Below, piece after piece: positions 1 through 12,052 of a DNA stretch of 64,000 bases; the stretch's first letter is position 1; every line of letters begins with the position of its first letter. The position numbers and the translations under genes are program-made. Source of the DNA: Selaginella moellendorffii (lineage: Eukaryota; Streptophyta; Lycopodiopsida; Selaginellales; Selaginellaceae); assembly GCF_000143415.4 (NCBI RefSeq), contig NW_003314330.1:1-64000 (forward strand), read 5' to 3'. A model generated the notes under the pieces. It made no database searches. It was not told the origin of the DNA and saw nothing but the letters and a program-made list of their open reading frames with translations.

Positions 1-127
1 GTTCATTCCCACCCAAGGTTTTTAAGCCCCAATTTAAACCTAAAGTCAGTTGGGAAGCCCCTTTAAAGAGTTCCTTCAAGATGGGTCCCCACGGCCCCTA
101 ATAAATTTTGGGAACCCTTTGAAAAAA

Positions 128-149
128 CCCCCCCCCCCCCCCCCCCCCC
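128..149. repeat. Poly-C run
   Basis: A run of 22 cytosines follows an A-rich stretch. It is a simple homopolymer and a place where assembly or sequencing length may be unreliable. Confidence 0.9.
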
Positions 150-194
150 TCTGGGAGACACACGCTTTGGGCTTTCACCCCTCAACCTGTATTA

Positions 195-465
195 GTACTC
201 GGACTCGATCTCAGACCTGACCTTGGACTCAGTCTCGGACTCGATCTTGGGTCCGACCTCGGACTTGATCTCAGACCCGACCTCGGACCCGATCTCAGAC
301 TTGACCTCGGACTCAGTCTTGGACCTGATCTTGGATCTCGAACTCTGTCTCGAACTTGGTCTCGAACTTGGTCTCAAAGTTGGCCTTGAATTTGATCTCG
401 GACTCTATCTCGAACTCGGTCTCAAAGTCGATCTTGGACTTGATTTCAGACTCGATCCCATCCAA
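195..465. repeat. Degenerate 12-bp minisatellite
   Basis: About twenty tandem, imperfect copies of a 12-bp unit close to GACCTCGGACTC / GATCTCGGACTC. Because 12 is a multiple of three the array stays open on both strands, giving short low-complexity Ser/Glu-rich or Asp/Leu-rich reading frames that look like repeat by-products, not genes. Confidence 0.85.
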
Positions 466-731
466 TGAACTCTTTATCATTTCAATCATGCTTTCAAGGA
501 TCCTTTAGCTTACGACACCTCGGGGAGTTGGTTCTTTACAACTCCACCACCCATAGAAGAAGTTCGATGCCCACATTGAACGTCTTTTTTTAATCCTACG
601 ACTTGTTGACCATCTCTCCGGGGGCATCCCCTTACTTAGCAGTGTGCCTAAGTTAGCCTCTCTAGCCAAAAGCCCATGACAACGGAATATAGGTGTCCCT
701 ATACCCCTCACCTCACCATGCCCTAGTATGG

Positions 732-787
732 GGTTGGGACTTGAACCCAACCTTGCTTTACTAGGGGGTTGGGACTTGAACCCAACC
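732..787. repeat. Two copies of a 21-bp hairpin, 35 bp apart
   Basis: The palindromic sequence GGTTGGGACTTGAACCCAAC(C) occurs at 732-752 and again at 767-787. On the minus strand it reads like a tRNA T-arm (stem TTGGG, loop TTCAAGT, stem CCCAA), but no D-arm or anticodon arm was found next to it. It lies in the region expected to hold the 3' end or LTR of the chromovirus relic at 950-1140. Confidence 0.6.
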
Positions 788-942
788 TCTGTAGAATACG
801 TCTATGGATTTGACATCTCCGCAAGGAGTTAGGCATAGTTCCCTACGCCTGGTTGACCTAGCTAACCTATGCTAATTAGCTTACCTTTGGCATGCTTTTG
901 GGTCCCAACATATGCCATTGTTCAACTTCACAAATTGATACT

Positions 943-1125
943 TTAATTGAATTTTGCATAAGTACATAGAGTTCTGCTTTGCAGAAATTCCTCCACTAGA
1001 TCTCGCGTGTTCACTAGGTTCTCCTCCGGTTCCCATGTTGCTTCACAGTGTGGAAACCCTTTCCACTTCACATGGAACTCCCTCATCTCGCGTCCTTATC
1101 ACTTGGAGCGCGGACCACTCTTGAG
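943..1125 (-). pseudogene. Chromodomain end of a gypsy chromovirus polyprotein
   Basis: Read on the minus strand, this segment encodes the second half of a chromodomain (FHVKWKGF, then ATWEPEENL) and about 25 more residues before a TAA stop. Chromodomains of this form close the integrase of plant Ty3/gypsy chromoviruses and are thought to bind histone marks to direct insertion. The matching first half of the domain (a YEVE-I-IL motif) lies some 6.7 kb away at the end of the integrase relic near 7.82 kb, on the same strand. The two halves appear to have been one reading frame before an insertion. Stops sit just upstream of the retained part, so the copy is dead. Confidence 0.7.
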
Positions 1126-4100
1126 CTCATGAGCTGAAAAGTTGAGCTCGCAAGTTGAGCTCAATTTTCAATTGCAATTTCATACAAATATTATAAATTT
1201 TAAAAAATTAAGGTTATAGAAAACCTAACTTTATACTATATTTATGGATAAAACTATTTTAGAGGAGGCTTCTTGTCCAATAATTTAAATATTTACTATA
1301 TGTTATTTTATTTAAGTTTGCCAAAACATAAAATAAAATGGTTCTAATGTTGGTAGTTTCAACTCTTGACATCTTTCTTCTTAGGGTAGTAATTCAAGGA
1401 CTAGAAGCTATAATATTCATCCCATTGCATAACACAGCCAAACCATATAAAAGATAGAAAAAGAGGATAATGAGAATAATGATCATATATTAGAGATAAA
1501 CGCAATGATAAAGGGTGCAACAATTTAGGTGATAAAAAATGCCCTCCTATTTATTTTAAAAAATTACAATTCCATGACTTTCAAGAAATGCCCTATCTGT
1601 TTTTTAGCTTTTGGTGGAAATAGTGGCGACAATCAGTACAACAACATATACACTTTTGCAACAGATTGCAATATCATGGCCCCAAACTACTATGAAATAT
1701 GTTTTGAGATGGTAAATACAAAAACAGAGAGACACTAGTATTACAGATAGTATTGTAAAAAGAAAACTTGGAAGTATATGAAATGAAATGAATGTTTTAT
1801 TATTAATTATATAAAGTATAAAAAGTATATATTACTGATAGAGAATAAATATCAATAGTATTATTAGCTCCAAAAGTTTTACAACTTAGCAGTAGTAAAG
1901 CTTTCTTGATGTATATAAATGTCCACTTTAGGATCTTAGGGTAAAGTGTTGATGAAAATGTAATATATATATGCCTTCCTATGCCTTTCTATGTTTTTTG
2001 TGCTTAGTAAAGTTTGGTTATGTGCAAAGAAAGCATTGAATAACAATTGTGTACTCTCCATTTTCTATTTTAACAATGTGCAATATCTTGGAGTAAAATG
2101 GTACTCAATATCAAGCCTGTGAGAGCTTTTCGCTCCAAGATCTATACCAATATCTTCACCAATAAAGAAAAAACAACACTTTGAGTGAACAATTTTTATG
2201 TCATTAATAAAAGCTTGGGAATTATACTCCATACATGTGCCACGAACCACTTTCTCAATTACAGTTGCCACTTCTTGAGCTGGTGGAATCAACTTCCTCT
2301 TTATTCTATTGTTGAACATCTCAACAAAAAGCCTTGTTCTTAGTATCTTCCTTCTTCAAATGCTAATGCTTTTGAAGACTACTCTATAGCATATATAGAA
2401 TCTAATAAACATGTTTTATACAAATTTATCTTCTCTTTCCCTGCCTCAAAAGAATATTAGCTCTAATGCTTACTTTTAGAGAGATTCATAATCAGGGTGT
2501 ACGTAAGGTCTAGTGGTTGGTTCTAGTGAAAAAGACAAGATTAAAAGGCAATAAAAGTAAAGAAGAAATAAGAGACTTCATCTCTTCCAACTATTCTATC
2601 CTATAGAAGGAAGTAGTACATCTTGGCCTTGTAAATGGAACAATATAAAGGAAAATTCTTGCAAAACTAACACTTGAATCTAATAATAATAGTGTCATAG
2701 GTAAGAGGATTGATTGTAGACTTTTCAAAAAATATAAAATTTCTATAGCCATTTTGATTACATGTTTCATCCATGCAATCTAAATGCCTACCACAATGAA
2801 CTATAGACATTGTTCGAAATGCTGGAAGTGTGTGGTCTTGATCTTACACTAGTTTTAAACATCCTACTTAGTTTCCATCTGTTTTCGTTCGGAACTAATG
2901 TTGTTGATAAAAGGCTTTAGATCAAAGAAGATATTGCTATTGTAATAGGATGGAAGCTCACTCATGGATCTATATAGAAATAAGTGTATGTTGACTGAGA
3001 AGTGGGAAAAGTGGAAAGCATTATTAATAGCTTTGAATATTACTGAAGATGGAGCTCGTGAATTTGGGGCTGACACTAGCATAACTTTTCCACTTGAACT
3101 GGAAGAGGAGGAGAGGATGATGATTAACTCTTTCTTCACATTCACTTTAGCTGAAACACTTTGATTGGAGATCCAAAAACATGAATCTCCTTAGACTTTT
3201 AATTCTATAAACCTTAATGTTATCCACCCTTGCCCACACTAGAAAGAAAAAACACCGAGCAATAACAATACTAGTGTTGTTGTGGATCACAACCTCTAAC
3301 AAAATAAAGCTAAGATTAAGATTAAAATGGCAACATAAAAAACTTTTAAAAACATGACTTTGAGAGAATAAAAGTGGTGGTGATCTCAAAAATGTAGAAG
3401 AACCTTTCCATCCTTCTTTATAGGTTTTGGAGTTCTCTATGTCCCTTATGCTACTTATAAAGATCTATACTGAAACATAAATTGAGATTTAAGGAGAGCA
3501 ATAAGAAGAATAATAACAATGTATAAATAAATTTAAATACTATAGCATATCTAATATTTGTAAGTGTGATAGTATTATCATGTATTTTGTTGTCTATTGC
3601 ATGCACACAAATCCAAGAAAAGAATTTCAGCAAGTGAAGTTTAATTGTGAGTGATGATAGTAATGACATTCTGCTTTGGCATGGAGATCCAAGATATCCA
3701 ATCACATGTAAAATATCAGTAGTTTGTCAAATATTTAGTGTTAGGTGATGTCAGTAATGATAATTCTTCAATGACATAGTTTTGATTCTCAATATGAGTT
3801 AAGTTTTAGCCATATATGCAAATACTGCTAAATGATATTTAGAGCATGTGCCTATAATTTAGGTTCATACACAATACAAAACAAATTTATGGATGATGAT
3901 TCATCCATTCATAGATTAAAATAGTACAATATATTTAATATAATAATGCAACATACAAGATTTATACTCTTTAAAGTTCTGTATGAAATCATGTTGAGAA
4001 TTCATCCTTTCTATATAATTGAGAAAACTAATATTAATATATATAATAATATACCATCCTTTATAAATTTTAAAAAATTCACAAATAATATGAATGTATC

Positions 4101-4144
4101 ATATGTTAATAATAAAATAAAATAGGGTATAAGCCAAGTAGTTT

Positions 4145-5200
4145 TTGGCCCCGAGGGCCCGAGGGCCGGAGCTTATTCAATTAACCTCGGGCCCCCGGAC
4201 CCGGAAACTGCCCGAGGTCGAGCTCGGGCTCCCCACCTCGGGCAGTTTCTGGCCTCGAGGGCCCAAGGTTATTCAAATAACCTCGGGCCCCCGGACCCGG
4301 AAACTGCCCGAGGTCGAGCTCGGGCTCCCCACCTCGGGCAGTTTCTGGCCTCGAGGGCCCGAGGTTATTCAAATAACCTCGGGCCCCCGGACCCCGAAAC
4401 TGCCCGAGGTCCACCTCGGGCTCCCCACCTCGGGCAGTTTCTGGCCTCGAGGGCCGGAGGTTATTCAAATAACCTCCAGCCCCCGGACCCGGAAACTGCC
4501 CGAGGTCCACCTCGGGCTCCCCACCTCGGGCAGTTTCTGGCCTCGAGGGCCAGAGGTTATTCAAATAACCTCGGGCCCCCGGACCCGGAAACTGCCCGAG
4601 GTCCACCTTGGGCTCCCCACCTCGGGCAGTTTCTGGCCTCGAGGGCCCGAGGTTATTCAAATAACCTCGGGCCCCTGGACCCTGAACCTGCCCAATGTTG
4701 AGCTCGGGCTCGCCACCTTGGGACCTGAAATTGCCTGACATTGAGCTCGGGCTTGCCACCTCAGGCCCCGAAATTGCCCGACGTCAAGCTTGGGCTCGCC
4801 ACCTCAAGCCCCGAAACTGCCCAATGTCGAGCTCAGGCTCGCCACCTCAAGCCCCGAAACTGCCCGACGTTGAGCTCGGGCTCGCCACCTCGGGCAGTTT
4901 CTGGCCTCGAGGGCTCGAGGTTATTCAAATAACCTCGGGGCTCCAGACCCTGAAACTGCTCAACATCGAGCTCGAGCTTGCCACCTCGGGCAATTTCTAG
5001 CCTTGAGGGCCCGAGGTTATTCAAATAACCTCGGGCCCCCAGACACCAAAACTGCCTGACATCGAGCTTAGGCTCACCATCTCCCGCAGTTTTTGGCCTC
5101 GAAGGCCCAAGGTTATTCAAATAACCTCAAGCCTCTAGACCCCCAAACTGCCCAAGGTCAAACTCAAGCTTGCCACCTTGGGCAGTTTTTGGCCTCGGGT
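4145..5200. repeat. GC-rich 96-bp tandem array of palindromic units
   Basis: The core GAGGTTATTCAAATAACCTC starts near 4173, 4269, 4365, 4461, 4557, 4653, 4921, 5017 and 5113; apart from the 268-bp step across a rearranged stretch, every step is exactly 96 bp. Each unit holds two inverted repeats: the core (arms of up to 12 bp around a 2-nt loop) and AACTGCCCGAGGT...ACCTCGGGCAGTT (about 13-bp arms, ~16-nt loop). The stretch 4690-4910 uses half-length units. The array is GC-rich in very AT-rich surroundings. Ninety-six is divisible by three, which alone explains ~190-codon open frames on both strands. Confidence 0.9.
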
Positions 5201-5209
5201 GAGCTCAAT

Positions 5210-7780
5210 AGTGCCATTAACATCATATCGAATCTTGTAGTTGAGTAGATCTGCAATACATTCCTAGGCATTGATTTGAAACTCCATCAGAAATGCAAGT
5301 TTTTCTTAAGCTCTATTACGCACTAGATAGTATTGTGATTGATTGCACAATAAATAATGGTTCTATAGTGAAGGTAGTATATGATTCTGGTAGATCGGTG
5401 TTTGCTACTGAAGAACATCATTTATTCAAACATTGGCTTAGAACTACCTCTAACCTCAAGGAGGTAAATTATATTTATTAAGATTTCAATACATGTTTAG
5501 TTTTGTTTTATAGATCACTGTCACCTAGAGATAGAGGTTTTAGAAGTTTCCCAAAGTATGTAAAAGCTATGGCTTAACAAATGCAAAATGAGCACAATCC
5601 CAATATAGAAGGAGGCATAGAAGGAAATGATATGTTGATGATGAGATAGAAGAAAGTTAAATGAATCTTTACTTGAATAGAAAATCTTGTCATATATCAA
5701 AATATCAATAATAGTGTTAGTGTTAGTTATCAATGTTAATATCATATTCCATAATTGCAAATTGGTATTTTCACATGCAACCGTCAGTTTGTAATGCTTG
5801 TGTGTTGATATCTCATCCTTCAATATCTTGTTAACAATTATATATGAAGTGTTAACATTATTTATGTAGCAGTTGTGGTAGTGCTCAAGAAAACTATAAA
5901 ATCCCATAAAAATGTCCTGACCCAAGAAAGAAAGGGCATATTAGGCATCTTAGAATTAAACTCTCAATTTTTTCACTAATTCCCAATAAATCAAGAGTGA
6001 GCTCTTCTATGGATTGGGTGTAGTAGATTTCAACTTGAGGAAACTCTTTGTCAATAGCCTAAAAAACCCATATTCTACACTAACCAATGTATTGTTTCCC
6101 AAAGGGATATTATTCCTCACCATGAAGCAATAATGGGTATGTGTCCATAATTTATTCTTGAATTTATTGTACATCCACACTTTCTAGACCCGTTGTTAGG
6201 CAATTATTATAGTGTTTAAGAAAATTTTGTAATGAAAACATTTTTTTTGTCTAAAAAAAAAGTAGCATACTAGACATTGAATATAATAGCATTTTGTGAT
6301 TTTAAGCAGTCTTGCCATATTAAGAGCATGATCTTGCAAAAAATATGTGGCACTACTCTTGAAATGTTGAAGGTAATCTGTCTCTAGTAACAATATTCAA
6401 AATTCTATATATAGCAAGCTCTAGTTCAACTTCATAAGAACCCCCAATAGAAAGAAGATTGTAATATGGTTATAGTGGAGGTGAATGTGGAATGTTGGTA
6501 AACCTTAGGATGAAGGTGGAGACTAATATGAGGTGTTAGGGACTCACATATGAGTAGCAATGACTTTCCTTTGAGCCATATCTATATTAAAATTTTTAGG
6601 AGCGTAAGAATAATAAAAATACTATAATAACTAACTTTTCTTGGCATTTATATATTAATTTTTAGTCTTGAGAATGAGGTTTATTTATTATGACACTAAT
6701 AATACTCAGATTCCTGAAATGTCAATCTCAAAAATGATATTTCATAATCATAGTCTACTTACGAATAGAAGAGCTTCTAGAATTCTAGATACACATGTTA
6801 GAATATTTATCATTCTAATGACCATCTATATATATTCTTTTCTACACTTGTGCCAACTTTCTAGAAAAATACACAACAGGGAAATATAAACTATATTATA
6901 GTAGCAGAGTATGCAAGCATGCAAGCCCATATGCATTCTCTTATGTGAGATTACCTTTCAATCTTGGAAATGTAGATAAACTTGATTCTTTGATATGATA
7001 TCACTTTTGAGTCTTTTAAAAGATTTTGATTTCTATTATTATTATTCACAAATGACTCTCAAAAAATGCTAGTGGGGATTCATCCCAAAAATATAACTTG
7101 GTCTTCTCATATAGGAGGATTGCACTATAGGCAGGCAAGTAGAGTTTTTTATATGAATTAATATATAAATTACTCTATAGAAAACTCTTTAGAGTAGATT
7201 TGTTAGTCTTTTTTTATTTTATTTTTTTTACTATGTTCATTTCTTCATTTCTTTTGTTCTAGACTGTTGTTTTGGAGGTAACATGAGCATTTTTATCAAA
7301 AGTGATAATAGTCTTTACATTCCTGGATGGGTAATAAAGACTAAGAGTGTAATATGAAAATTGTGATAATGAAAAGAAATTAATATTCTCACATTGATTT
7401 GCCCTACAACTCTTACTTATAAACTTTTTATTTTACTTAAGAACTCTAGAATGAATGAATAGTATATAAATATATATTGCCTTACCAATATACACTATTA
7501 ATGGCTACCCTTTAAAAAATTTATCTTGATTCATATTTAGGTTTTTTTTAACAAATTACAAGAAAATCAAAATATGATAATTGTAAAGATAGTCTTTAGT
7601 AAGAAAATAGATAGGTTCTCATGAACTTTATCTTTTCTAAATAACTCAATCTATTAGAAACTTTTAACCTAGGTATTTATATATTTTAATATTTTAAAGT
7701 TTGTCATAACTTTTATTTTCTTAACATAAATTTTCTTTATAAAAGTTATAGTTAACTGCATTGACTTACATTGACTTGCG
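5210..7780. other. AT-rich stretch without recognisable gene
   Basis: Strongly AT-rich, with only short open frames (134 codons at most, minus strand 5521-5925) of low complexity and no recognisable domain. I see no RNA gene or clear repeat here; it is treated as the body of the putative insertion. Confidence 0.6.
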
Positions 7781-7814
7781 TTGAATTGAGCTCAACTCAA
7801 CTTTGGACCATCCC

Positions 7815-9130
7815 CATCACTTGCTCTTGCCTGCATTGAGGATAATCTCGACTTCATATTCCTCTTCCCCTTGGATAACTTTCGGTAAACGTCTTACTTG
7901 GTCCTTGTGAAGCAGATCCTCAAAGTACGGCTTGAGTAAGTTCACATGAAACACTGGGTGCATCTTCCCCATCTCTCGAGGAAGTTAGAGGTGGTAAGCC
8001 ACTTTACCGATTTATGCCTCAATCTCGTAAAGCCCTGTAAACTTGCTTAAGGAACTCAAGGTCAGTTCATTTCTAGGAATACATAATTTTTACTTTGGCT
8101 TAACTTCTGACTGATCCAACTTGGTATTTTAAGGTTCTTGGTGTTCAGCCACACCTTCTCCCCAGCTTGGAACTTTACATCCCAGCACTTCTAGTTCACG
8201 TACTTGGTTTGCCTTTGTTGAGCGCGTTCCAAGGAATCCCTCACTAGATTCCAAATATTGAGTCGATGCTTCTATTGCAGATAACTCTCCATGATACTCG
8301 GCCACGCCGAGTTCCATAAAACCTTCAATAGCTTGCCCATTGATGACTTCCCATGGACTCACCCCGATACTCGAGTATGCTGAGTTGTTATAGCACATTT
8401 TTGCAAGTCCCAAATGACTTACCCAATCAATCTGGTCTCCGGAGACATAGCATCGCAAATAATCCTTTAGTTATCTATTCACCCTTTCTGTTTGTCCATC
8501 TGTCAAGAAGTGTTAGTGCCATCCAACTTGACTTAATACCCAATACCTGTTTGTTGGTGATAGGCTGTATTGAATTTCAACTTGGTGTGATATTGTTACA
8601 AGAGAGTTCTCCAGAACCTACTAGTGAAGATCTTATCTCGATCTGAGATGATCTCCTTTGGCTTTCCCCGCACTCGAATCACTTGTTCAAAGAATAATTT
8701 TGCCACACCTTCTATATCCACTTCTATTGTGTGGGTATGAAATGTGCTATCTTCAAAAATTGGTCTACCACCACGAATATCGCATCAAACCCTTCACTTG
8801 GGGGGAGTCCCGTGATGAAGTCCATCATAAAACATTTCCATGGACGATCTAGAATTGGATGCTTTGTAACAAGCCCCCACTAGCCTTAGTCATGGCTTTG
8901 ATCTGCTGACATGTTGGATATGTCGTTACATAGTCTTGGATGTCTTTAGCCATATCTGGTTAGTGATACTTCCTCTTGAGTAAACCTATCATCTTGGGCA
9001 CTCTGCTATGTCCCACAAAAAGTCTGTCATGACACCCTTCTAAGGTTACCTTCCTTAGTTCCCCTTCTAGAACATACACCCTTATTTGTTTATAATAGAT
9101 GAGTCCATTGTGTTCTGCATAGCCAGTTTC
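7815..9130 (-). pseudogene. Ty3/gypsy chromovirus integrase, degenerate
   Basis: Minus-strand relic of an integrase, read from 9130 down to 7815. In order: the zinc-binding N-terminal domain (HSRVPKM...TCQQIKA), the catalytic core with an ISDRDKIF motif and a DGQTERVN-like motif, the conserved AKMCYNNSAYSSIGVSPWE block (8129-8458 is its longest open piece), the C-terminal HPVFHVNLLKPYF block near 7920-7960, and the beginning of a chromodomain (YEVEIIL). Several frameshifts and stops interrupt it. The continuation of the chromodomain is found at 943-1125. Protease and reverse transcriptase expected beyond 9130 are missing, because another element lies there in the opposite direction. Confidence 0.85.
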
Positions 9131-10089
9131 TCTTCTGTTGGCAGCTCACCTCTTTAGTGAGCTTTCTACACCTCTAAATTTCTATCATGAATGTGACTTC
9201 AGGTATCGAAAGATACTTGTCGGCCAATCCTTATGGACACTCTTTCCTTACTACCACAACGGCAAGAGGTCAGTACTACTAGTTCCCTTTATTAGCCCCT
9301 CTTATCCAAGTGTTAGTAAACTGGACTTAGCATCTGTACTTGGCCGGATGAGCATAAGGAAGGAATTCCTAAGTGTTTATTTAGCCAAGTATACTTGGCC
9401 CGGCTTGTTAGTTCTCTTTTGCTCTATCTTGCACAGGCTTGGCAAGAACCCTCGTGTTGAGACTAGTCCCTCAATATCGCTGGATGATAACTTACCGTGT
9501 CTGCCAAACACCCTTGCTATCACGCCCTTTGTGTTAGTCTCATTTCGGTCCCAAATGCTATTTATGGAAAGTGTCTAGATTCACTCATTTGGCATGTCTA
9601 CGGAATGTAGAGGTTGACCTAAACACAATGGTGTTCGTCTCGTGTCCAAATTTGCAATCAAAGGATATTCTATATTTAGTAAGTTTTGAGCTTAACTCCT
9701 GGTACTAAAGGAGGTTTGGGGTGAAAGCCCAAAGCATGTGTTCCTCAAGAGGGGGGGGCTAGGGGGTGTTCCAAATGTATAGTAGGGATAGTGATTAAAA
9801 TGCATGTCTGACCACTTGAATTATTAATTTGGCTCCCGCTAAGCTGTGTCGCTCCTTGTTCTGTGTCCAGCTTGGGTCTAAGCCCAAGCTCCACTCTGCT
9901 CTAGTCGGTGGGGTACCCTCCTCCTCACGTTAGGCCACCAGTATGCCAAAACTGTGCCAGACTCCGTCTGACACCAGTTTGCGTGCAAGTGCTGGATATG
10001 GGGAGCTGGTGCTTATGGGATTGTACTGGACCCTTGTTTCGTAGTGCAACGGGCTTGGAGTTTGGCTCCAAATTCAGGTGCGCTACATT

Positions 10090-10101
10090 TGGTATCAGAG
10101 G
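10090..10101 (+). other. Retroelement primer-binding site (initiator Met tRNA type)
   Basis: TGGTATCAGAGG matches the usual plant LTR-element primer site for initiator methionine tRNA (TGGTATCAGAGC) except at the last base. It follows a CA dinucleotide at 10086-10087 with a two-base spacer, as expected just after a 5' LTR. Confidence 0.8.
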
Positions 10102-10260
10102 AATTGTCTCAGCGATTCCTATCCAACTTTTGTCGGATTTTCTGACTCAAGTTGCATACGTAGAGACTTTTCTAGTAGATCCAAAGCGACATGTGTAAAA
10201 TTAGTTGGATTGCACCATTTGGTAAGAACGTTGTATGCATGTTCAATTACTGATAGAGGT

Positions 10261-11487
10261 ATGCATGCAGCTAGCAGGATGGTGAAGAGGAACCATGCTG
10301 ATGACGCTGAAACCTCTAGACGAGCAAATTGAGAGGAGGAAACTCCTGCTAGAGATGCTATAGAAGAGGCTGAGGCTGAGTTAGAAGAGGAAGAGCTAGA
10401 TGCTACAGCGTTGCAACGTACGGCTCAAGAAGTCAAGATCGAGAATTTGTGAAAGGAGATTCGCAAATTGAAGAAGGAGAACAAGAAGAGGAAGAAAGAA
10501 GCTGAGGCAGCTAAACCAGCTAAACCTAAGCAACCAGACTCCTCTTCAAGTTTTGAGGATGATGAAGTTCTACAGCCGCCCCTGGTTGCACGAGTTTCAA
10601 AGTTCAAGCCTCCAAAACCACCCAACTTCATAGGCATGCGGGACTATCAAGTTTTGGAGGATTGGATCTACGATATGGAAAACTATTTCATAGCGGTAGA
10701 CGTAAATGATCGTACAAAAGTTGCGTGCACGCAATCCTTTCTCACCGATCATGCCAAAACTTGGTGGCGCCAGGTGTGTGCTGAAAAAGGGCAGACTAGA
10801 AGTTGGACCAAGATGCGGTCTCGTATCCGTAAGGAATATTTGCCGAATGATCTTGGCCTGAGACTTCGTGTGGAGTTGCGATGATTAAAGCAGCGAGGGG
10901 ACTTCATATATTACATTAATGCGTTTGCTTAGAAGTGCATTATGATTGCAAATATGAGTGACGAAGATGCTCAAAGTTATTTTCTGAAGGGTTTAAATTC
11001 ATTTTCTCGCAATGAGATTTTGAAGTTTAAGCCGAAGACGTATCTGGAGTGTAAGGAGGCAGCATAGCAAGTTGCCTTTAGTCACTCGCTCATGGAACAA
11101 TATCAGCAACTGTATGCTAGTAACTCAGATAAGAATAGGAATTCTGGGAATAAACAAGGTGATCGGAAACAGAGGGTGGAAGGTAGGTTTTGCTCTGGAG
11201 GCTCATAAGCAATGGTTAACAAAGGTGGTGGTGGTTGGAGACCACCAGCAGCTTCTTCTGATCCTAGGCCCTTTGTTCCTCCTCCTGGTGGGTACAAACA
11301 ACAGCAACCTGCAAAACCTACTCCTAGCGGAACGGGTAGTGTGGGTCATTGCTTCCATTGTGGAGAGTCGGGATATAAGTCCTCGGAATGTCCTAACAAG
11401 CATAAGACAAAGTCTCGTGTTAATGTCATGAGGGAAGATGGTGGTGGTGAAGCCGAAGGGGTTGACGAGTTGGTCAATGCAGATTGA
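10261..11487 (+). pseudogene. Retrotransposon gag with CCHC knuckle, broken
   Basis: One continuous frame from ATG 10261 to 11487 encodes a gag polyprotein: an acidic, Lys-rich N-terminal part, a capsid-like block (PKPPNF...LEDWIYDMENYF...WW near residues 120-180), and a zinc knuckle CFHCGESGYKSSEC near 11350-11390 in which the usual His is replaced by Tyr. In-frame stops at 10330, 10450, 10882, 10930, 11065 and 11206 break it. Each could come from one C-to-T change of CGA, CAG or CAA, as expected from deamination in methylated plant repeats. A one-base shift near 11484 moves the protease out of this frame. Confidence 0.85.
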
Positions 11488-12052
11488 GGAAGAAGAGGTG
11501 AGCAACTTTCATTGTTTTCCTCAAGCTTTTCTTGCAGTCAATGCAAACACTGATCTGTTAATGTATCTGGTAGGCTTTGTCCATGGACACCGAATCCAAG
11601 TGATGATTGACACGGGAGCTAAGCACAGCGTGATATCCGAAGACTTAGTTAAGTTGTTAGGATTGAATGTTGAGCAAATGTCGCCTATGCACTTCTGATT
11701 TGCAGAAGGTGGGCAAGTAGCCAAAAAGTTTGTGAGTGATGTTCCAATAAAGATATCCAAGTGGAAAGAAAGAGTGGACTTGGTAGTGTTGAAGATACTA
11801 GATTTTCAGATGGTGTTTGGTATGGATTTCTTCAACAAGTATATAAAAGGGATTTATGGTGCTAGACAAAGTCGTATCACATTGAAGTCAAAAGGACGTC
11901 TCAATATATCCTTTCAGTTGCAAAAGTGTTCCTCAAAGGATTGGGATGCAAAGTTCCTTACTGCAAGGGCCGCTCAAAAAGCAGCTAAGAGGGGATGTCG
12001 GATTTTTTGGGTTCAAGTAATGGAAGCTGAGGGTATTGGTGACTCAATTTGA
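11438..12052 (+). pseudogene. Retrotransposon protease
   Basis: Continues the gag in another frame. The aspartic protease active site is readable as IDTGAKHSVIS near 11605-11640, within a VxGxVHGHRIQ context typical of gypsy proteases. One in-frame TGA (11696) interrupts it, and the frame changes again near 12040 before the reverse transcriptase. The Asp-Thr-Gly triad is intact, but the polyprotein is not. Confidence 0.8.

Larger units (their letters stand above)
1140..7795. mobile_element. Putative ~6.6-kb AT-rich insertion splitting the chromovirus
   Basis: The DNA between the two halves of the chromodomain is AT-rich and unrelated to gypsy sequences. Its edges show a similar inverted motif: left edge AAAGTTGAGCTC...TTGAGCTCAATT, right edge (reverse complement) AAAGTTGAGTTGAGCTCAATT. 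That suggests a DNA transposon with degenerate terminal inverted repeats. No transposase was recognised; the short reading frames inside (for example at 2065-2319 and 5521-5925 on the minus strand) match nothing I know. The exact ends and any target-site duplication are not established. Confidence 0.4.

Noticed and set aside
192-468. Ser/Glu-rich and Asp/Leu-rich small proteins
   Set aside because: Encoded by a 12-bp minisatellite on both strands.
505-750. 81-codon minus-strand frame
   Set aside because: No recognisable domain and it lies in retroelement-derived sequence with a doubled hairpin.
732-787. tRNA gene on the minus strand
   Set aside because: Only a T-arm-like hairpin is present; D-arm, anticodon arm and acceptor stem are missing.
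4145-4759. Overlapping ~195-codon open frames on both strands
   Set aside because: They are products of a 96-bp repeat (a multiple of three) without stops; the proteins are pure repeats and appear on both strands.
4145-5200. CRISPR-like array
   Set aside because: Units are contiguous and similar over their whole length; there are no unique spacers, and the genome is eukaryotic.
5521-5925. 134-codon minus-strand frame
   Set aside because: Low-complexity, AT-driven composition and no recognisable motif.
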